Source of the DNA: an uncultured Flavobacteriaceae bacterium
GTDB lineage: Bacteria > Bacteroidota > Bacteroidia > Flavobacteriales > Flavobacteriaceae
DNA length: 64,000 nucleotides
Direction: 5' to 3'
Assembly: GCA_947489085.1 (NCBI GenBank)
Contig: CANLCJ010000004.1
Span: 62,001 to 126,000 of the forward strand
Position numbers and translations under genes: made by a program. The notes under the pieces were generated by a model. That model did no database searches, was not told the origin of the DNA, and worked only from the letters and a program-made list of their open reading frames with translations. Below are positions 44,489-54,108 of this stretch, piece by piece; position 1 is the stretch's first letter; every line of letters begins with the position of its first letter.

Positions 44489-45163
44489 TTAAATAAAATA
44501 AGCGATGCCTATACCTAATATAATGGCCACAAATTTACTTAAGTTAAATTTATGCCCTTCTCCACTCTCGAATAAAATGGTTGTAGAAATATGGAAAAAG
44601 ATACCTATTACAACAGCATTAACACAATGTGCCGTACTTGGGCTTAATGTTGTTGCGTTAGAGACTAAAGTACCCAAAGGCGTCATTACTGCAAAAATAA
44701 ATAGAAATAGCCCACTTTGAAACGTGCTGTAAGCACTTTGTATTAAATAAATACTAATAAGTGTAGCAATGGGAATTTTGTGTATTAAAACTCCATATAA
44801 CATATCGTTGTGGTCGTGTATGGGAAAACCTTCTAAAAAACTATGAAAACATAAACTTAAAAATAACAACCAAGGAAAAGCAGTGGCATCTTTGTGGATG
44901 TGTACGTGCCCATGTTCTGCTCCTTTAGAAAACAACTCTAATACAATTTGAAGCAGTATGCCTAACATTATAAATACGCCAGATCGTTTGGCATCTAAAT
45001 GCTCGTATACCTCTGGAAGCAGTTCGAAAAGCGTTAAAGCTAGTAAAAAAGCACCACTAAAAGACAGTAATAGTTTGTTAAACCAAGATCTTTTAGATTT
45101 AAAAAACGTGGCTAAAATTACACCTATAGCTACTGCCAAAAATGGAAATAAAAATTTATACAT
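44489..45163 (-). CDS. ZIP-family divalent metal transporter
   Basis: 224 residues, about eight helices. Helix IV and V metal-binding segments: CFHSFLEGFP (H-S--EG) and LIHKIPIATLI (H-K-P). A loop contains EHGHVHIHKD, the usual His-rich cytosolic metal loop. It is predicted to import zinc or another divalent ion into the cytoplasm. Smaller than GufA-type relatives but complete. Confidence 0.88.
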   Translation of the reverse strand: MYKFLFPFLAVAIGVILATFFKSKRSWFNKLLLSFSGAFLLALTLFELLPEVYEHLDAKRSGVFIMLGILLQIVLELFSKGAEHGHVHIHKDATAFPWLLFLSLCFHSFLEGFPIHDHNDMLYGVLIHKIPIATLISIYLIQSAYSTFQSGLFLFIFAVMTPLGTLVSNATTLSPSTAHCVNAVVIGIFFHISTTILFESGEGHKFNLSKFVAIILGIGIAYFI

Positions 45164-45237
45164 TTAAAAATTTACCATTAAATTTATCTTCGCAATCTAT
45201 ATATTTCTGTATGGTTTGCAGTTACGCCATACAAGCG

Positions 45238-45969
45238 CTATTTAAATAGCATTATTAAACGCTCGGAGGTGTCTTTGTTGTATTTGTTTAGCTTGTAGTC
45301 GCCAAAAACGTCTAGTAAATCTACCTCAGCCTGCTCGAATAACACTTTAAAATCTGCTAAAGTAAACGCTTTTACACGCTCCTCAAAATTATATGTTTCG
45401 CCTTCAGCCTCGAAAGTTATAGTTTTAGTAACAAAACCGTCTTTTAAAAAGCGCTTCATATAAAACGTAATGCCATCGATAGTCTTACTATCCTCTGGAA
45501 TTAAATTGGCTAGCACATAATCCGTATTCATAAAATCTATAACACCAAAACCAGAGGCATTTAAATTCGATTTTATAGCCTTAATAGTACTTAAATTATC
45601 TTCTGGATCATCAAAATACCCAAAGCTGGTAAATAAATTAAAAACAGCATCAAACTTTTCCTTGTAAGGTATACACATGTTGTGTACATCGAAATGCAAG
45701 CTATTGTTTTCGTACTGTTTTGCAAAAGCAATACTATTTTCACTCAAATCTACCCCAGTAACATGGTAACCAAGTGTATTTAAATATATAGAGTGCCTGC
45801 CTTTGCCGCATGCTAGATCTAAAATAGTTCCTTGTTCTGGTATATTTAAATATTGCGTTAAATTGTCCATAAACAACTGCGCTTCGGTGTCGTCTCTGTG
45901 TTTATATAAAATATGATAAAAAGGAGTATCGAACCAAGATGCGAACCATTTTGCTGTATTATTTGCCAT
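45238..45969 (-). CDS. Class I SAM-dependent methyltransferase
   Basis: 243 residues. SAM motif I LDLACGKGRHSIYL, motif II VTGVDLSENSI, and motif IV-like FDAVFNLFTSFGYF. It belongs to the small-molecule methyltransferase group of Bacteroidota whose substrate is unknown. It is divergent from the RlmL-like gene. Confidence 0.85.
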   Translation of the reverse strand: MANNTAKWFASWFDTPFYHILYKHRDDTEAQLFMDNLTQYLNIPEQGTILDLACGKGRHSIYLNTLGYHVTGVDLSENSIAFAKQYENNSLHFDVHNMCIPYKEKFDAVFNLFTSFGYFDDPEDNLSTIKAIKSNLNASGFGVIDFMNTDYVLANLIPEDSKTIDGITFYMKRFLKDGFVTKTITFEAEGETYNFEERVKAFTLADFKVLFEQAEVDLLDVFGDYKLNKYNKDTSERLIMLFK

Positions 45970-46142
45970 GAGTTTTTTTGAGAGGGGGTTACCTTGCAGG
46001 TCGGGCTTTTCGCTGTATCTTTTTTATGTGATTTTAAAATTTTGCAATTAAAAAAATCTAATAGCTATCACATAAAAAAGGATGCCGCTACAATCCCTAA
46101 CCCATTATTTGCTTACACTAGTTTATTGCCGCAAAATTACAC

Positions 46143-46150
46143 TATTTTTG
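46143..46150 (+). promoter_or_regulatory. -7 element of the RlmL-like gene
   Basis: TATTTTTG lies inside the longer listed ORF and 37 bases before the ATG at 46187, supporting the downstream start. A TTG 14 bases upstream is closer than ideal. Confidence 0.5.
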
Positions 46151-46186
46151 CAACTTATTACATTTAAATACATTTGGACGAAAAAG

Positions 46187-47344
46187 ATGGCAGAAAATTT
46201 CAACATGGTAGCAAAAACCTTATATGGTTTTGAAGATTTATTAGAAAAAGAACTTACGCAACTTGGTGCCATGCATGTTAAAAAAGGGGTACGTAGCGTA
46301 TCTTTTGTGGGAGATCAAGGTTTTATGTATAAAGCTAACCTTGCTTTGCGTACTGCTATTAAAATTTTAAAGCCTATACATACATTTAGAGTTAGTAATG
46401 AAGACGATTTGTACAAAAAGGTATTAAAAATGCCTTGGGAAAACTATTTAAAACCCACAGGATCTTTAGCTGTAGATGCTACAATTCACTCCGATTTATT
46501 TTCGCATTCTCTTTACATTGCTCAAAAAACAAAAGATGCTATTGTAGATCGTTTTCGCGAAAACACAGGACAGCGCCCAAATGTAGATTTAAAGTTCCCT
46601 GATTTAAAAATTAACGTTCGTGTAGATAGAAAAGAGTGTACCATCTCTTTAGATACTTCTGGCGAATCTTTACATAAACGTGGGTATAAATTAGCCACTA
46701 ATATTGCTCCTATTAATGAGGTTTTAGCTGCTGGTTTAATTATGTTATCTGGTTGGGACGGACAAAGCGATTTTATGGACCCTATGTGCGGTTCTGGAAC
46801 TATCCCAATAGAAGCTGCTATGATAGCTTGTAATATACCTCCTAACCTTATGCGTAAAGAATTTGCCTTCGAAAGATGGCAGGACTGGGATGTAGAGCTT
46901 TTTGAGAAAATAGAGGAATCGCTTTTAAAGAAAACTAGAGACTTTCACCATTCTATAATTGCTTACGACAAAGCGCCTAGTGCTGTACGCAAAGCACAGG
47001 ACAATATTAAAAATGCACAGTTAGAGGACTTTATTACGGTAAAACACGAAGATTTTTTTAAAACACAGAAACCAGGAGATAGTAAATTGCACATGGTATT
47101 TAATCCGCCTTACGGGGAGCGTTTAGATATAGACATGCAAGCGTTTTATAAAAATATAGGCGATAATTTAAAACAAAATTATCCAAATACAGATGCTTGG
47201 TTTATTACGTCTAACTTAGAAGCTTTAAAACACGTGGGCTTAAGGCCTTCCAGAAAAATTCAACTCTTTAATGCTAAATTAGAGTCTCGTTTGGTAAAAT
47301 ACGTAATGTATTCTGGAAGTAAAAAAGGCAAGTATATGAAATAA
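46187..47344 (+). CDS. THUMP-domain RNA methyltransferase (RlmL-like)
   Basis: 385 residues from the ATG at 46187; the 35 extra residues of the listed ORF are not family-like. A THUMP RNA-binding domain (residues about 5-155: VAKTLYGFEDLLEKEL, RVSNEDDLYKKV, DVDRKECTISLDTSGESLHKRGY-like) precedes a methyltransferase domain with FMDPMCGSGTIPIEAA (SAM site) and FNPPYGERL (catalytic NPPY for N2-guanine). It is likely to methylate a guanine in 23S rRNA (m2G2445 type). It has only one catalytic domain, unlike the fused RlmKL of enterics. Confidence 0.88.
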   Translation: MAENFNMVAKTLYGFEDLLEKELTQLGAMHVKKGVRSVSFVGDQGFMYKANLALRTAIKILKPIHTFRVSNEDDLYKKVLKMPWENYLKPTGSLAVDATIHSDLFSHSLYIAQKTKDAIVDRFRENTGQRPNVDLKFPDLKINVRVDRKECTISLDTSGESLHKRGYKLATNIAPINEVLAAGLIMLSGWDGQSDFMDPMCGSGTIPIEAAMIACNIPPNLMRKEFAFERWQDWDVELFEKIEESLLKKTRDFHHSIIAYDKAPSAVRKAQDNIKNAQLEDFITVKHEDFFKTQKPGDSKLHMVFNPPYGERLDIDMQAFYKNIGDNLKQNYPNTDAWFITSNLEALKHVGLRPSRKIQLFNAKLESRLVKYVMYSGSKKGKYMK

Positions 47345-47355
47345 ATAATACGGCC

Positions 47356-49401
47356 TTAACTTTGCAATTCGGTTCTACCAATTAGTTTTTTAATCGTTTT
47401 CTTAAATAAATTAACCTCTACAGGTTTAGCTAAAACAGTTTCGCAACCAGCATTTAAAGCCTTCTCTATGTCTGTATCTGTGGAGTAAGCAGTATGAGCA
47501 ACAATAGTTAAGTTGGGGTGCTTATGCTTTATAATACGTGTCGCTTCATAACCATTCATTACAGGCATTCTAATGTCCATGAGTACCAAATCTATTTCGG
47601 GATGGTTATCGCACATTTCTACTCCTATTTTTCCATTCTCGGCATGTAAAATCGTAAAATCATATTCTTTCATTAAAAGTAGAATCGATTTTACCAAAAG
47701 AAAATTAATATCTGCATCTTCTACTACTAAAATAGTATAGCTATTGCTGCTAGGAACAAGTATTTGCGAAGCGCACTCTTCCTCTATAAGTTTACATGGC
47801 ACATGCACCACAAAAGTAGATCCGCTTCCTAATTTGGAGTTAAAGCTTATAGTGCCATTAAGGGCTTTAACATTCTCTTTAACTATTGTTAAACCAACCC
47901 CTAATCCTTCTATATAGTTGGTAACTTCTTCGTTTAATTTGGCAAACGATTCGAATATAATTTCTTTATGTTGATGGTCTATGCCTTTGCCATTGTCTTC
48001 TACCTTAAGTTCTAGATATTCAGAATCTAGTATATTGAAATCTACATTAACATTTCCACCATTGGATGTAAATTTAAGTGCATTATCTATAAGATTTGTA
48101 ATTATTTTTTTAATACGATTTCGATCGATAATAATTTTATCGTTTGTCGCAATTTCTGTATTAAAATTTAAATTTATATTCTTTTTCTTAGCTATAGTTT
48201 CAAAATACATTTCTATATTTTGCATTACAAATTTTAGATTTATTTCTTCGAGATTTATCTTCGCTTTATCTTCGCTAAAACTGGATATTTCTAATATGGA
48301 ATCTATTAAACCTACTAAGTACTTACCATTATTAATTATAGAATCTATATAAGTATTAGACTCTTCTTTAGTAATATCTTCCTTTTTTAAAATCTCTGAA
48401 AAGCCTAGAATACTGTTCATTGGTGTTCTAATTTCATGAGAAATGGTTCGTATAAACCGTGTTTTTACTTTATCTCCTTTTTCCACGTTTTTCATAGCTT
48501 GTTCTAGTGCCGTGGTTCTCTCCTTTATTCTTCGTTTTAACAACCTATTAAAGTAAGTGTTTCCTATAAGCGCTAAAATTAAAATTAAAATAGCGCCCAT
48601 CCAGAACCCTATTTTTTTGTAAAATGGTTTAACCTCGTCGTACAACCAATTGTTTAAAATAGTTTGTTTTTCTGCATCTGTAATACTGTTTATAGCTTTT
48701 TTCATTATTACAGACAGCTTCTTATTTTTCTTAGTTACAGAAATTACGGGACGGTAATAAAAAGGTGTTACATCTCCTATAGTTAAATTTGAAATATCTA
48801 ATTCGTGAATAAAGTTTTTAGCCACTAGTTTGGGGCCTATATAAGCATCGTAATTGCCTTTAGAAAGTTCTTGTAAACACTCTTTTTCATCTTCTAAAAC
48901 AACTATATTGGCGTTATGCAAGTTCTTGTTTAGCACCTCTAAAATGGCATAGCCTTCTGGAATTACAATATTACTTGTTGCTAAGTTCTTATTTGTTATA
49001 ACATTATGTTTTCTAGAAACAATAACATATTTAGAGCTGAAAAAGTTGCCATAAAAATCAAAAAACTTTTGCCGTTCTTCTGTTTTCGGAATATCTAAAA
49101 CAATTTCTATTTTACCACTTATGGCATCTTTATAAAGATCTGGCCATTTATCATAACTCTTTCTTTTAAATTTATAATCAATTTTTTTTTCTATAAGCTC
49201 TAAGTATTCTATAAAAACACCATCTGCCTTACCTTTTTGGTTATTAAACAAATAAGGCGGTACATAGCCATAGATAGATACGGTAAAATCGGGATTGGTT
49301 TTAAGCCATTCTTTTTCATTTTTAGTTAAAACTTGTTCCTTTTTACAAGACGTAAAGAGAACAATTAAAAGCAATAAAAACTTTAAATGGTTGGTTATCA
49401 T
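47356..49401 (-). CDS. Hybrid histidine kinase with periplasmic solute-binding sensor
   Basis: 681 residues. The leader FLLLLIVLFTSCKK looks like a lipobox. A periplasmic SBP_bac_3 sensor (about 30-250: DFTVSIYGYVPPYLF, DGVFIEYLELI, EGYAILEVLNK), one membrane helix (IGFWMGAILILILALIGNTYF), HisKA (RTISHEIRTPMNS), HATPase (NLIDNALKFTSNG, VEDNGKGID, GLGVGLTIV) and a C-terminal receiver (DLVLMDIRMPVMNG, LAKPV). This is the EvgS-like layout with one sensor domain. No output gene lies next to it. The ligand is unknown, perhaps an amino acid or small organic acid. Confidence 0.9.
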   Translation of the reverse strand: MITNHLKFLLLLIVLFTSCKKEQVLTKNEKEWLKTNPDFTVSIYGYVPPYLFNNQKGKADGVFIEYLELIEKKIDYKFKRKSYDKWPDLYKDAISGKIEIVLDIPKTEERQKFFDFYGNFFSSKYVIVSRKHNVITNKNLATSNIVIPEGYAILEVLNKNLHNANIVVLEDEKECLQELSKGNYDAYIGPKLVAKNFIHELDISNLTIGDVTPFYYRPVISVTKKNKKLSVIMKKAINSITDAEKQTILNNWLYDEVKPFYKKIGFWMGAILILILALIGNTYFNRLLKRRIKERTTALEQAMKNVEKGDKVKTRFIRTISHEIRTPMNSILGFSEILKKEDITKEESNTYIDSIINNGKYLVGLIDSILEISSFSEDKAKINLEEINLKFVMQNIEMYFETIAKKKNINLNFNTEIATNDKIIIDRNRIKKIITNLIDNALKFTSNGGNVNVDFNILDSEYLELKVEDNGKGIDHQHKEIIFESFAKLNEEVTNYIEGLGVGLTIVKENVKALNGTISFNSKLGSGSTFVVHVPCKLIEEECASQILVPSSNSYTILVVEDADINFLLVKSILLLMKEYDFTILHAENGKIGVEMCDNHPEIDLVLMDIRMPVMNGYEATRIIKHKHPNLTIVAHTAYSTDTDIEKALNAGCETVLAKPVEVNLFKKTIKKLIGRTELQS

Positions 49402-49419
49402 AAGGGTTGGTATTGTTTC

Positions 49420-49449
49420 TAAATATACATTGTATTTTTTTTAAAACAA
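49420..49449 (-). promoter_or_regulatory. Probable promoter of the hybrid kinase gene
   Basis: On the minus strand TTG, 19 bases, TATATTTA: one base off the TAnnTTTG -7 consensus, 19 bases before the ATG at 49401. Confidence 0.4.
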
Positions 49450-49531
49450 AAAAATCAGATTTTATATATACAGTAGTAACAATAAATTGTAATTTTATTT
49501 TGCAAATTGCGTCTTAAATTTAAAACAACTT

Positions 49532-49831
49532 ATGAAAAATAGTTTTAAGAGTTTAATCAACTCTCACCCTGTAATTTTAGTGGACTTTTTTGGAACTTGG
49601 TGTGGCCCATGCCAAGCGTTGATGCCTATTTTAAAAGATGTTAAGGCAGAATTAGGAGAACAACTTAAAATTATAAAGATAGATATCGATAAAAATCGTG
49701 AACTTGCTACGCAATACCAGGTAAGAAGTGTACCTACTATGATATTATTTAAGGATGGCACACCCAAGTGGAGGCAATCTGGAGTATTGCAAAAAAGTGC
49801 TATAATAGATGTGGTTAATACACATTCCTAA
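49532..49831 (+). CDS. Thioredoxin
   Basis: 99 residues, one thioredoxin fold with no signal peptide: VDFFGTWCGPCQALMP active site, cis-Pro loop VRSVPTMILFKDG, and KIIKIDIDKNRELATQY. It is cytoplasmic, a general dithiol reductant. It is slightly shorter than the usual 105-108 residues at both ends. It is a single gene, convergent with the DUF6048 gene. Confidence 0.9.
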   Translation: MKNSFKSLINSHPVILVDFFGTWCGPCQALMPILKDVKAELGEQLKIIKIDIDKNRELATQYQVRSVPTMILFKDGTPKWRQSGVLQKSAIIDVVNTHS

Positions 49832-49885
49832 TCTTAAATAGTATCGCTTTTCTTTTAGTAAACTTTAAAAATTAATAGCTAGGTC

Positions 49886-50629
49886 TTATTTGGCTTTTGC
49901 TATTTTTCTTTTCTTGTTATATAGCGGTATTCTGTAAGACAGTGTGTAACCATAGCCTACACCAATACGCGTGCTATCGTAAGTTCTGTTAAAGCCAGGT
50001 ATATAAATATTTTCGAAATTCTCAGGCTCGGTGGATGAGACTTCTGCCTTTAACTGTACATTTAGCCCCAAGTATAGGTTTCTAAACAATTCTGCTTTTA
50101 TACCAAAGATAAGTTCCAGCCATATAGCCGTTAAATTGTCAAGTTCCAGAGATTCGTCTACAAAGTTTTGAGGTGCAAAAAATTGGTTAGTGGCAAAAAC
50201 TTGATATTCGTTTATGGTATGGGTAAATCTACTTACGCCTACTCTTGGTCCAAAGAATATAGAATTATCCATATCTAACCAGTTTTCGTATACATTATAA
50301 TCTATGCCTGCTTTAATATAGCTCCCTTCTGTTGTTGTGTTTAAAAATGAAGTTACAATGGTGCGCTCTTCCATTCCTCCTTCTAAAGCTATATATAATT
50401 TTTTTGTAAGTCGATAATCTGAAACAAACTCAATCCCTTCGTACTCATCGTCTAAAACGCTTCTCAAAATTCTTCCTGTATCGACGCCAAAACGCAGTCC
50501 ATACTTTGTTTTTAATACTATCGAGTCGTTTTCTACAGAAGTCTTTTCTTCATTTTGTGCTGTTCCTAAGCTTAGCACCATTAAAAAGCTTAGGTTAATG
50601 AAAAATTGAAAAATGCCTTTGATCTTCAT
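49886..50629 (-). CDS. Outer-membrane-type beta protein (DUF6048-like)
   Basis: 247 residues. Signal peptide (FQFFINLSFLMVLSLGTAQ), then amphipathic strands typical of a small barrel (RFGVDTGRILRSVLDD, LYIALEGGMEERTI, NSIFFGPRVGVSRF, IGVGYGYTLSYRIPLY). From its place after the rlmD and DUF6452 genes I assign it to the DUF6048 family by memory of this conserved trio. Its ATG lies inside the end of the DUF6452 gene (35-base overlap), so the two are coupled. Role unknown, probably in the envelope. Confidence 0.7.
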   Translation of the reverse strand: MKIKGIFQFFINLSFLMVLSLGTAQNEEKTSVENDSIVLKTKYGLRFGVDTGRILRSVLDDEYEGIEFVSDYRLTKKLYIALEGGMEERTIVTSFLNTTTEGSYIKAGIDYNVYENWLDMDNSIFFGPRVGVSRFTHTINEYQVFATNQFFAPQNFVDESLELDNLTAIWLELIFGIKAELFRNLYLGLNVQLKAEVSSTEPENFENIYIPGFNRTYDSTRIGVGYGYTLSYRIPLYNKKRKIAKAK

Positions 50630-51128
50630 CTTCTATAATTTGATTATCGTTTTCTGCTAATATGCTTCTAATCCACTGGTCGTCTCTAGGCTCATCTCCT
50701 AAGGTTATTGTAACGTCTGAAAATATGGTGCTAAAACCACAGGCTCTAGACACAAAACGATCTTCTCTACTATATCTCACTGTTATAGTGTCTGCATTTC
50801 CACCATTAACCACGCCATTTTCGTCTAGTGTTGTATCTATGCTTAGTATAAATTGTGTAGAGTCTACATCTGTTCTAAGCGGTAAAATAATATTGCTTGT
50901 TCTATTAGTAATCTCCATACCATCTACAAGCAATGGTCCTACATTACCAATACCTTCTATTCGTAAATTGGCAACATTTCTAATTTGAGTTCTATTGCTA
51001 ACATCGAAAGTTTCTATAACTAAACTCGCTGTGGTTTGAGTTGTATCTGCACAAATATCGTCTCGTTCGCAGTTATAAATACAAGTTAGGAATACTACAA
51101 TGCATAGTACACTTATTTTTTTCATCAT
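50595..51128 (-). CDS. Lipoprotein (DUF6452-like)
   Basis: 177 residues. Leader with a Cys at the lipobox position (LTCIYNC). Following ERDDICADTTQTTASLVIETFD, the mature part is beta-rich with NVGPLLVDG and IILPLRTDVDSTQFIL. It lies between rlmD and the barrel gene on one strand, 17 bases after rlmD. The family name is given from recall of the conserved order in Flavobacteriaceae. A joint envelope function with the downstream barrel is likely. Confidence 0.7.
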   Translation of the reverse strand: MMKKISVLCIVVFLTCIYNCERDDICADTTQTTASLVIETFDVSNRTQIRNVANLRIEGIGNVGPLLVDGMEITNRTSNIILPLRTDVDSTQFILSIDTTLDENGVVNGGNADTITVRYSREDRFVSRACGFSTIFSDVTITLGDEPRDDQWIRSILAENDNQIIEDEDQRHFSIFH

Positions 51129-51145
51129 TTTTATTTTAGATATTG

Positions 51146-52561
51146 CTATCTCTTTTCTAGTAATACTACGCTTTCTACGTGAAATGTTTGTGGAAACATA
51201 TCTACAGCTTGTACTTTGGTTACTTTATACATCTCGTCCATTAATGCCAGATCTCTGGCTTGGGTTGCACTGTTGCAACTTACGTAAACTATTTTAGAAG
51301 CTGCAATTTTTAACAATTGTGCTACCACGTCTTTATGCATACCATCTCTTGGTGGATCTGTAATAACAACATCTGGTTGTCCATGTTTTGCTATAAACGC
51401 ATCGTTAAAAACATGCTTCATATCACCCACATAAAAATCAACGTTATTTATAGCATTTAATTGTGCATTTTCTTTTGCGGCTAATATGGCATCTGGAACC
51501 GATTCTACACCTACTACTTTTTTTGCTTTCTTAGATACGAATTGTGCTATAGTACCTGTTCCTGTATATAAATCGTAAACCAACTCTGTTCCATTTAAAC
51601 CTGCAAAGTCTCTGGTAATTTTATAAAGTTCGTAGGCTTGCTTTGAATTTGTTTGGTAAAAGGATTTTGCATTAATTTTAAAGTGCAGGCCTTCCATTTC
51701 CTCGAAAATATGATCTTTACCGCTGTAGCAAATTACATCTTGATCGTATATAGTATCATTTCCTTTCCCGTTGATAACGTATTGTAATGAAGTTACTTCT
51801 GGAAATGTTTCTTTTATATAGTCTAAAAGTAATTGTCGTTTAGCTGCATCTTCTTTAAAAAATTGAACGACAACCATAACATCTCCTGTTGTAGCTGTAC
51901 GAATCATTAATGTTCTTAAAAAACCTGTTTGATTTCTGGTATTAAAAAACTCTAGATTATTAGTAACAGCAAACGATCTTACAGCATTTCTAATAGCGTT
52001 AGAAGGATCGCGTTGCAAGTGGCATTGGTCTATGTTTAATATTTTATCCCACATGCCTGGTATATGAAACCCTAAAGCATTTCTATCTCCTAATTCTTCA
52101 TCAGATTGAATTTCCTCTAGTGTTAGCCAACGGCTATCACTAAAAGAAAATTCCATTTTATTACGATAAAAGTATTGGGTTTTAGATCCGGATATTGGTG
52201 TAACTTCTGGCAATTCTATGTGCCCTATTCTAGTGAGGTTATTTACAACTTCTTTTTCTTTGTAATACAGTTGGTGCTCGTAGCCCATATTTTGCCATTT
52301 GCACCCGCCACAGGTTCCAAAATATGCACATTCTGGTTCTGTACGCTTATCAGATCGTTTATGAAAATTGATGGCTTTACCTTCGTAATACGCTTTTCTT
52401 TTTTTAAAAGTTTGTACGTCTACAACATCTCCCGGAACGGCATTAGATAAAAAAACGACTTTCCCTTCTGGTGTTTTTGCTATAGTTTTTCCTTTGGCGC
52501 CTGCATCGACAACCTCTAAACTTTCGAAAACTTTATTTCTTGATTTTTTCCTTCTAGACAT
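51146..52561 (-). CDS. rlmD: 23S rRNA (uracil-C5) methyltransferase RlmD
   Basis: 471 residues. N-terminal TRAM domain (VVDAGAKGKTIAKTPEGKVVF), 4Fe-4S cysteines in CAYFGTCGGCKW plus a later Cys (DQCHLQRD), and a C-terminal SAM domain with DLYTGTGTIAQFV, VITDPPRDGM and the nucleophile IVYVSCNSATQARDL. It methylates U1939 of 23S rRNA. It is the first gene of an operon with the two envelope genes. Confidence 0.93.
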   Translation of the reverse strand: MSRRKKSRNKVFESLEVVDAGAKGKTIAKTPEGKVVFLSNAVPGDVVDVQTFKKRKAYYEGKAINFHKRSDKRTEPECAYFGTCGGCKWQNMGYEHQLYYKEKEVVNNLTRIGHIELPEVTPISGSKTQYFYRNKMEFSFSDSRWLTLEEIQSDEELGDRNALGFHIPGMWDKILNIDQCHLQRDPSNAIRNAVRSFAVTNNLEFFNTRNQTGFLRTLMIRTATTGDVMVVVQFFKEDAAKRQLLLDYIKETFPEVTSLQYVINGKGNDTIYDQDVICYSGKDHIFEEMEGLHFKINAKSFYQTNSKQAYELYKITRDFAGLNGTELVYDLYTGTGTIAQFVSKKAKKVVGVESVPDAILAAKENAQLNAINNVDFYVGDMKHVFNDAFIAKHGQPDVVITDPPRDGMHKDVVAQLLKIAASKIVYVSCNSATQARDLALMDEMYKVTKVQAVDMFPQTFHVESVVLLEKR

Positions 52562-52621
52562 GTTGCAAAAATAACAATAGCTTTAGATATAAAAATTTTT
52601 ATTAATAAATTCTTTTAAAAC

Positions 52622-52651
52622 AAAAAAGCTGCCCAAAAGGACAGCTTTTTT
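52622..52651. terminator. Rho-independent terminator
   Basis: AAAAAAGCTG-CC/GG-CAGCTTTTTT stem with one mismatch and an AAAA loop. It lies 19 bases beyond the stop of the minus-strand channel gene and upstream of rlmD. Confidence 0.85.
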
Positions 52652-52669
52652 GGTGCTTTTTAGCTAAAG

Positions 52670-53839
52670 TTATTCTTTATTAAACTTTTCTAATATTTTT
52701 TCCATTTGCTTACCTGCTGCTGCTCTACCACCAAGGCCAAACGATAATATAATAGTTAAGGCTACCGTTCCTAAAGATATACCAAATGCTAAATTAATGA
52801 TGTTATCTGCTATACCCATTGCTCCTAAACCTATAGCTAAAAATATAGCAATAATTGCTATTCTAATAATTGAGGTTACAAAAGGATTCGATTTGCTTTT
52901 AGAAAAACCGTTGGCTGCTACGTTAGATAGCCAATTGCCTACCATTAATATGGCTAAACCAAATAAAATTTTACCAGAATAATTCGTTACTGTTTCTAAT
53001 ATTTCCGATAAATGTAAAAAATCAAGCTTTTCTACTGCTGTAGTTAATCCAAATAATACAATAAAATAGTAAACGATATTGCTAATTAATTTCACAATAT
53101 TAGTATTGCCCAAAATTGCGTTTAATCCCATTTTTTCTGCAATGTTATTTAATTGCATACTACTTAACAGGTCTTTGATAAGTTCGCTTAAAAAACGCCC
53201 TCCAACTACAAATACTACTAAAATTAAAGTAGCTAAAATTACTTTTGGTATCGCTGAGAAAAATTCGTTTAGCATATCTGTTGCTGGCCCAGAAATCGCT
53301 TCCATATTTAGGATATTAAAAGCTGCTATTAGTAAAGGTATAAATATGAATATAAATACAATTTTTTTTACTATTTTAATAAAATCTATGTGTTCGGGTA
53401 ATTTTAATTTAGGTATTATTTTTTGAATTGAGTCTCCAGACAGCTCGACAAATTCTGCCACTATAGTTGCTAACATATACCCTATGTAACATACCAACCC
53501 AGCACCAATTATATTTGGTATAAAACTAGTAAAGTCTCCCAACATGGCTTTTAAAGGATCTAAAACGTTACTCATACCTAATTTATCAAGAGCCAACATA
53601 AATACAAATATCATCACCAAAAAGTAAACGAGCTTGCTTATAAAGTTAGATAAACTTATATCTGAACTTTTTAGCCTGTCGTCTACGCCTGATTTTTTGA
53701 TTAATTTTACTGTTACTCGTTTTAAAAACCCTGCAATAAACCATCCAATTATAATAATTAGTAATGCTGCTAAGGCACTTGATAGTTTAGAACCTAGAGT
53801 TGTGCTTAGGTTTTCTAACATTTTAGATAGGTATTCCAT
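52670..53839 (-). CDS. Mechanosensitive-channel-like TM-helix repeat protein
   Basis: 389 residues with repeated conserved TM-helix units: LAALLIIIIGWFIAGFLKRV, FIPNIIGAGLVCYIGYMLATIVAE, AIPKVILATLILVVFVVGGRFLSELIKD and ILFGLAILMVGNWLSNV. The end LSFGLGGRAAAGKQME is the hallmark motif shared with small mechanosensitive channels. It lacks the large cytoplasmic MscS beta domain. It probably is an osmotic or ion channel in the inner membrane. Confidence 0.85.
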   Translation of the reverse strand: MEYLSKMLENLSTTLGSKLSSALAALLIIIIGWFIAGFLKRVTVKLIKKSGVDDRLKSSDISLSNFISKLVYFLVMIFVFMLALDKLGMSNVLDPLKAMLGDFTSFIPNIIGAGLVCYIGYMLATIVAEFVELSGDSIQKIIPKLKLPEHIDFIKIVKKIVFIFIFIPLLIAAFNILNMEAISGPATDMLNEFFSAIPKVILATLILVVFVVGGRFLSELIKDLLSSMQLNNIAEKMGLNAILGNTNIVKLISNIVYYFIVLFGLTTAVEKLDFLHLSEILETVTNYSGKILFGLAILMVGNWLSNVAANGFSKSKSNPFVTSIIRIAIIAIFLAIGLGAMGIADNIINLAFGISLGTVALTIILSFGLGGRAAAGKQMEKILEKFNKE

Positions 53840-54049
53840 TTTTATAAGATTTAATTAGTTATTCTATAATGTTAAGACACAGCATTAATTTAAAGGACAC
53901 ATTTATTTTATTGTTATTATAAATCTTATCTAAAAAAACATATTGTTCTGTTTACAATTACGGCAGGATTTTCTTTTTTTAAACGCAAAGATCAATAATA
54001 CCAAACCTTAAAATTAACCTAGTCCTTGGAAAGCCTAAATAGACGCATA

Positions 54050-54075
54050 AAAAAACCAGAGCTATTAAACTCTGG
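54050..54075 (-). terminator. Terminator of the gyrA-TPR operon
   Basis: CCAGAG/CTCTGG stem, 8-base loop; read on the minus strand a run of seven T follows. It lies 33 bases beyond the TPR gene stop. Confidence 0.75.
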
Positions 54076-54108
54076 CTTTATCTTATATTTATTTGAAGTT
54101 TTCTTTTT

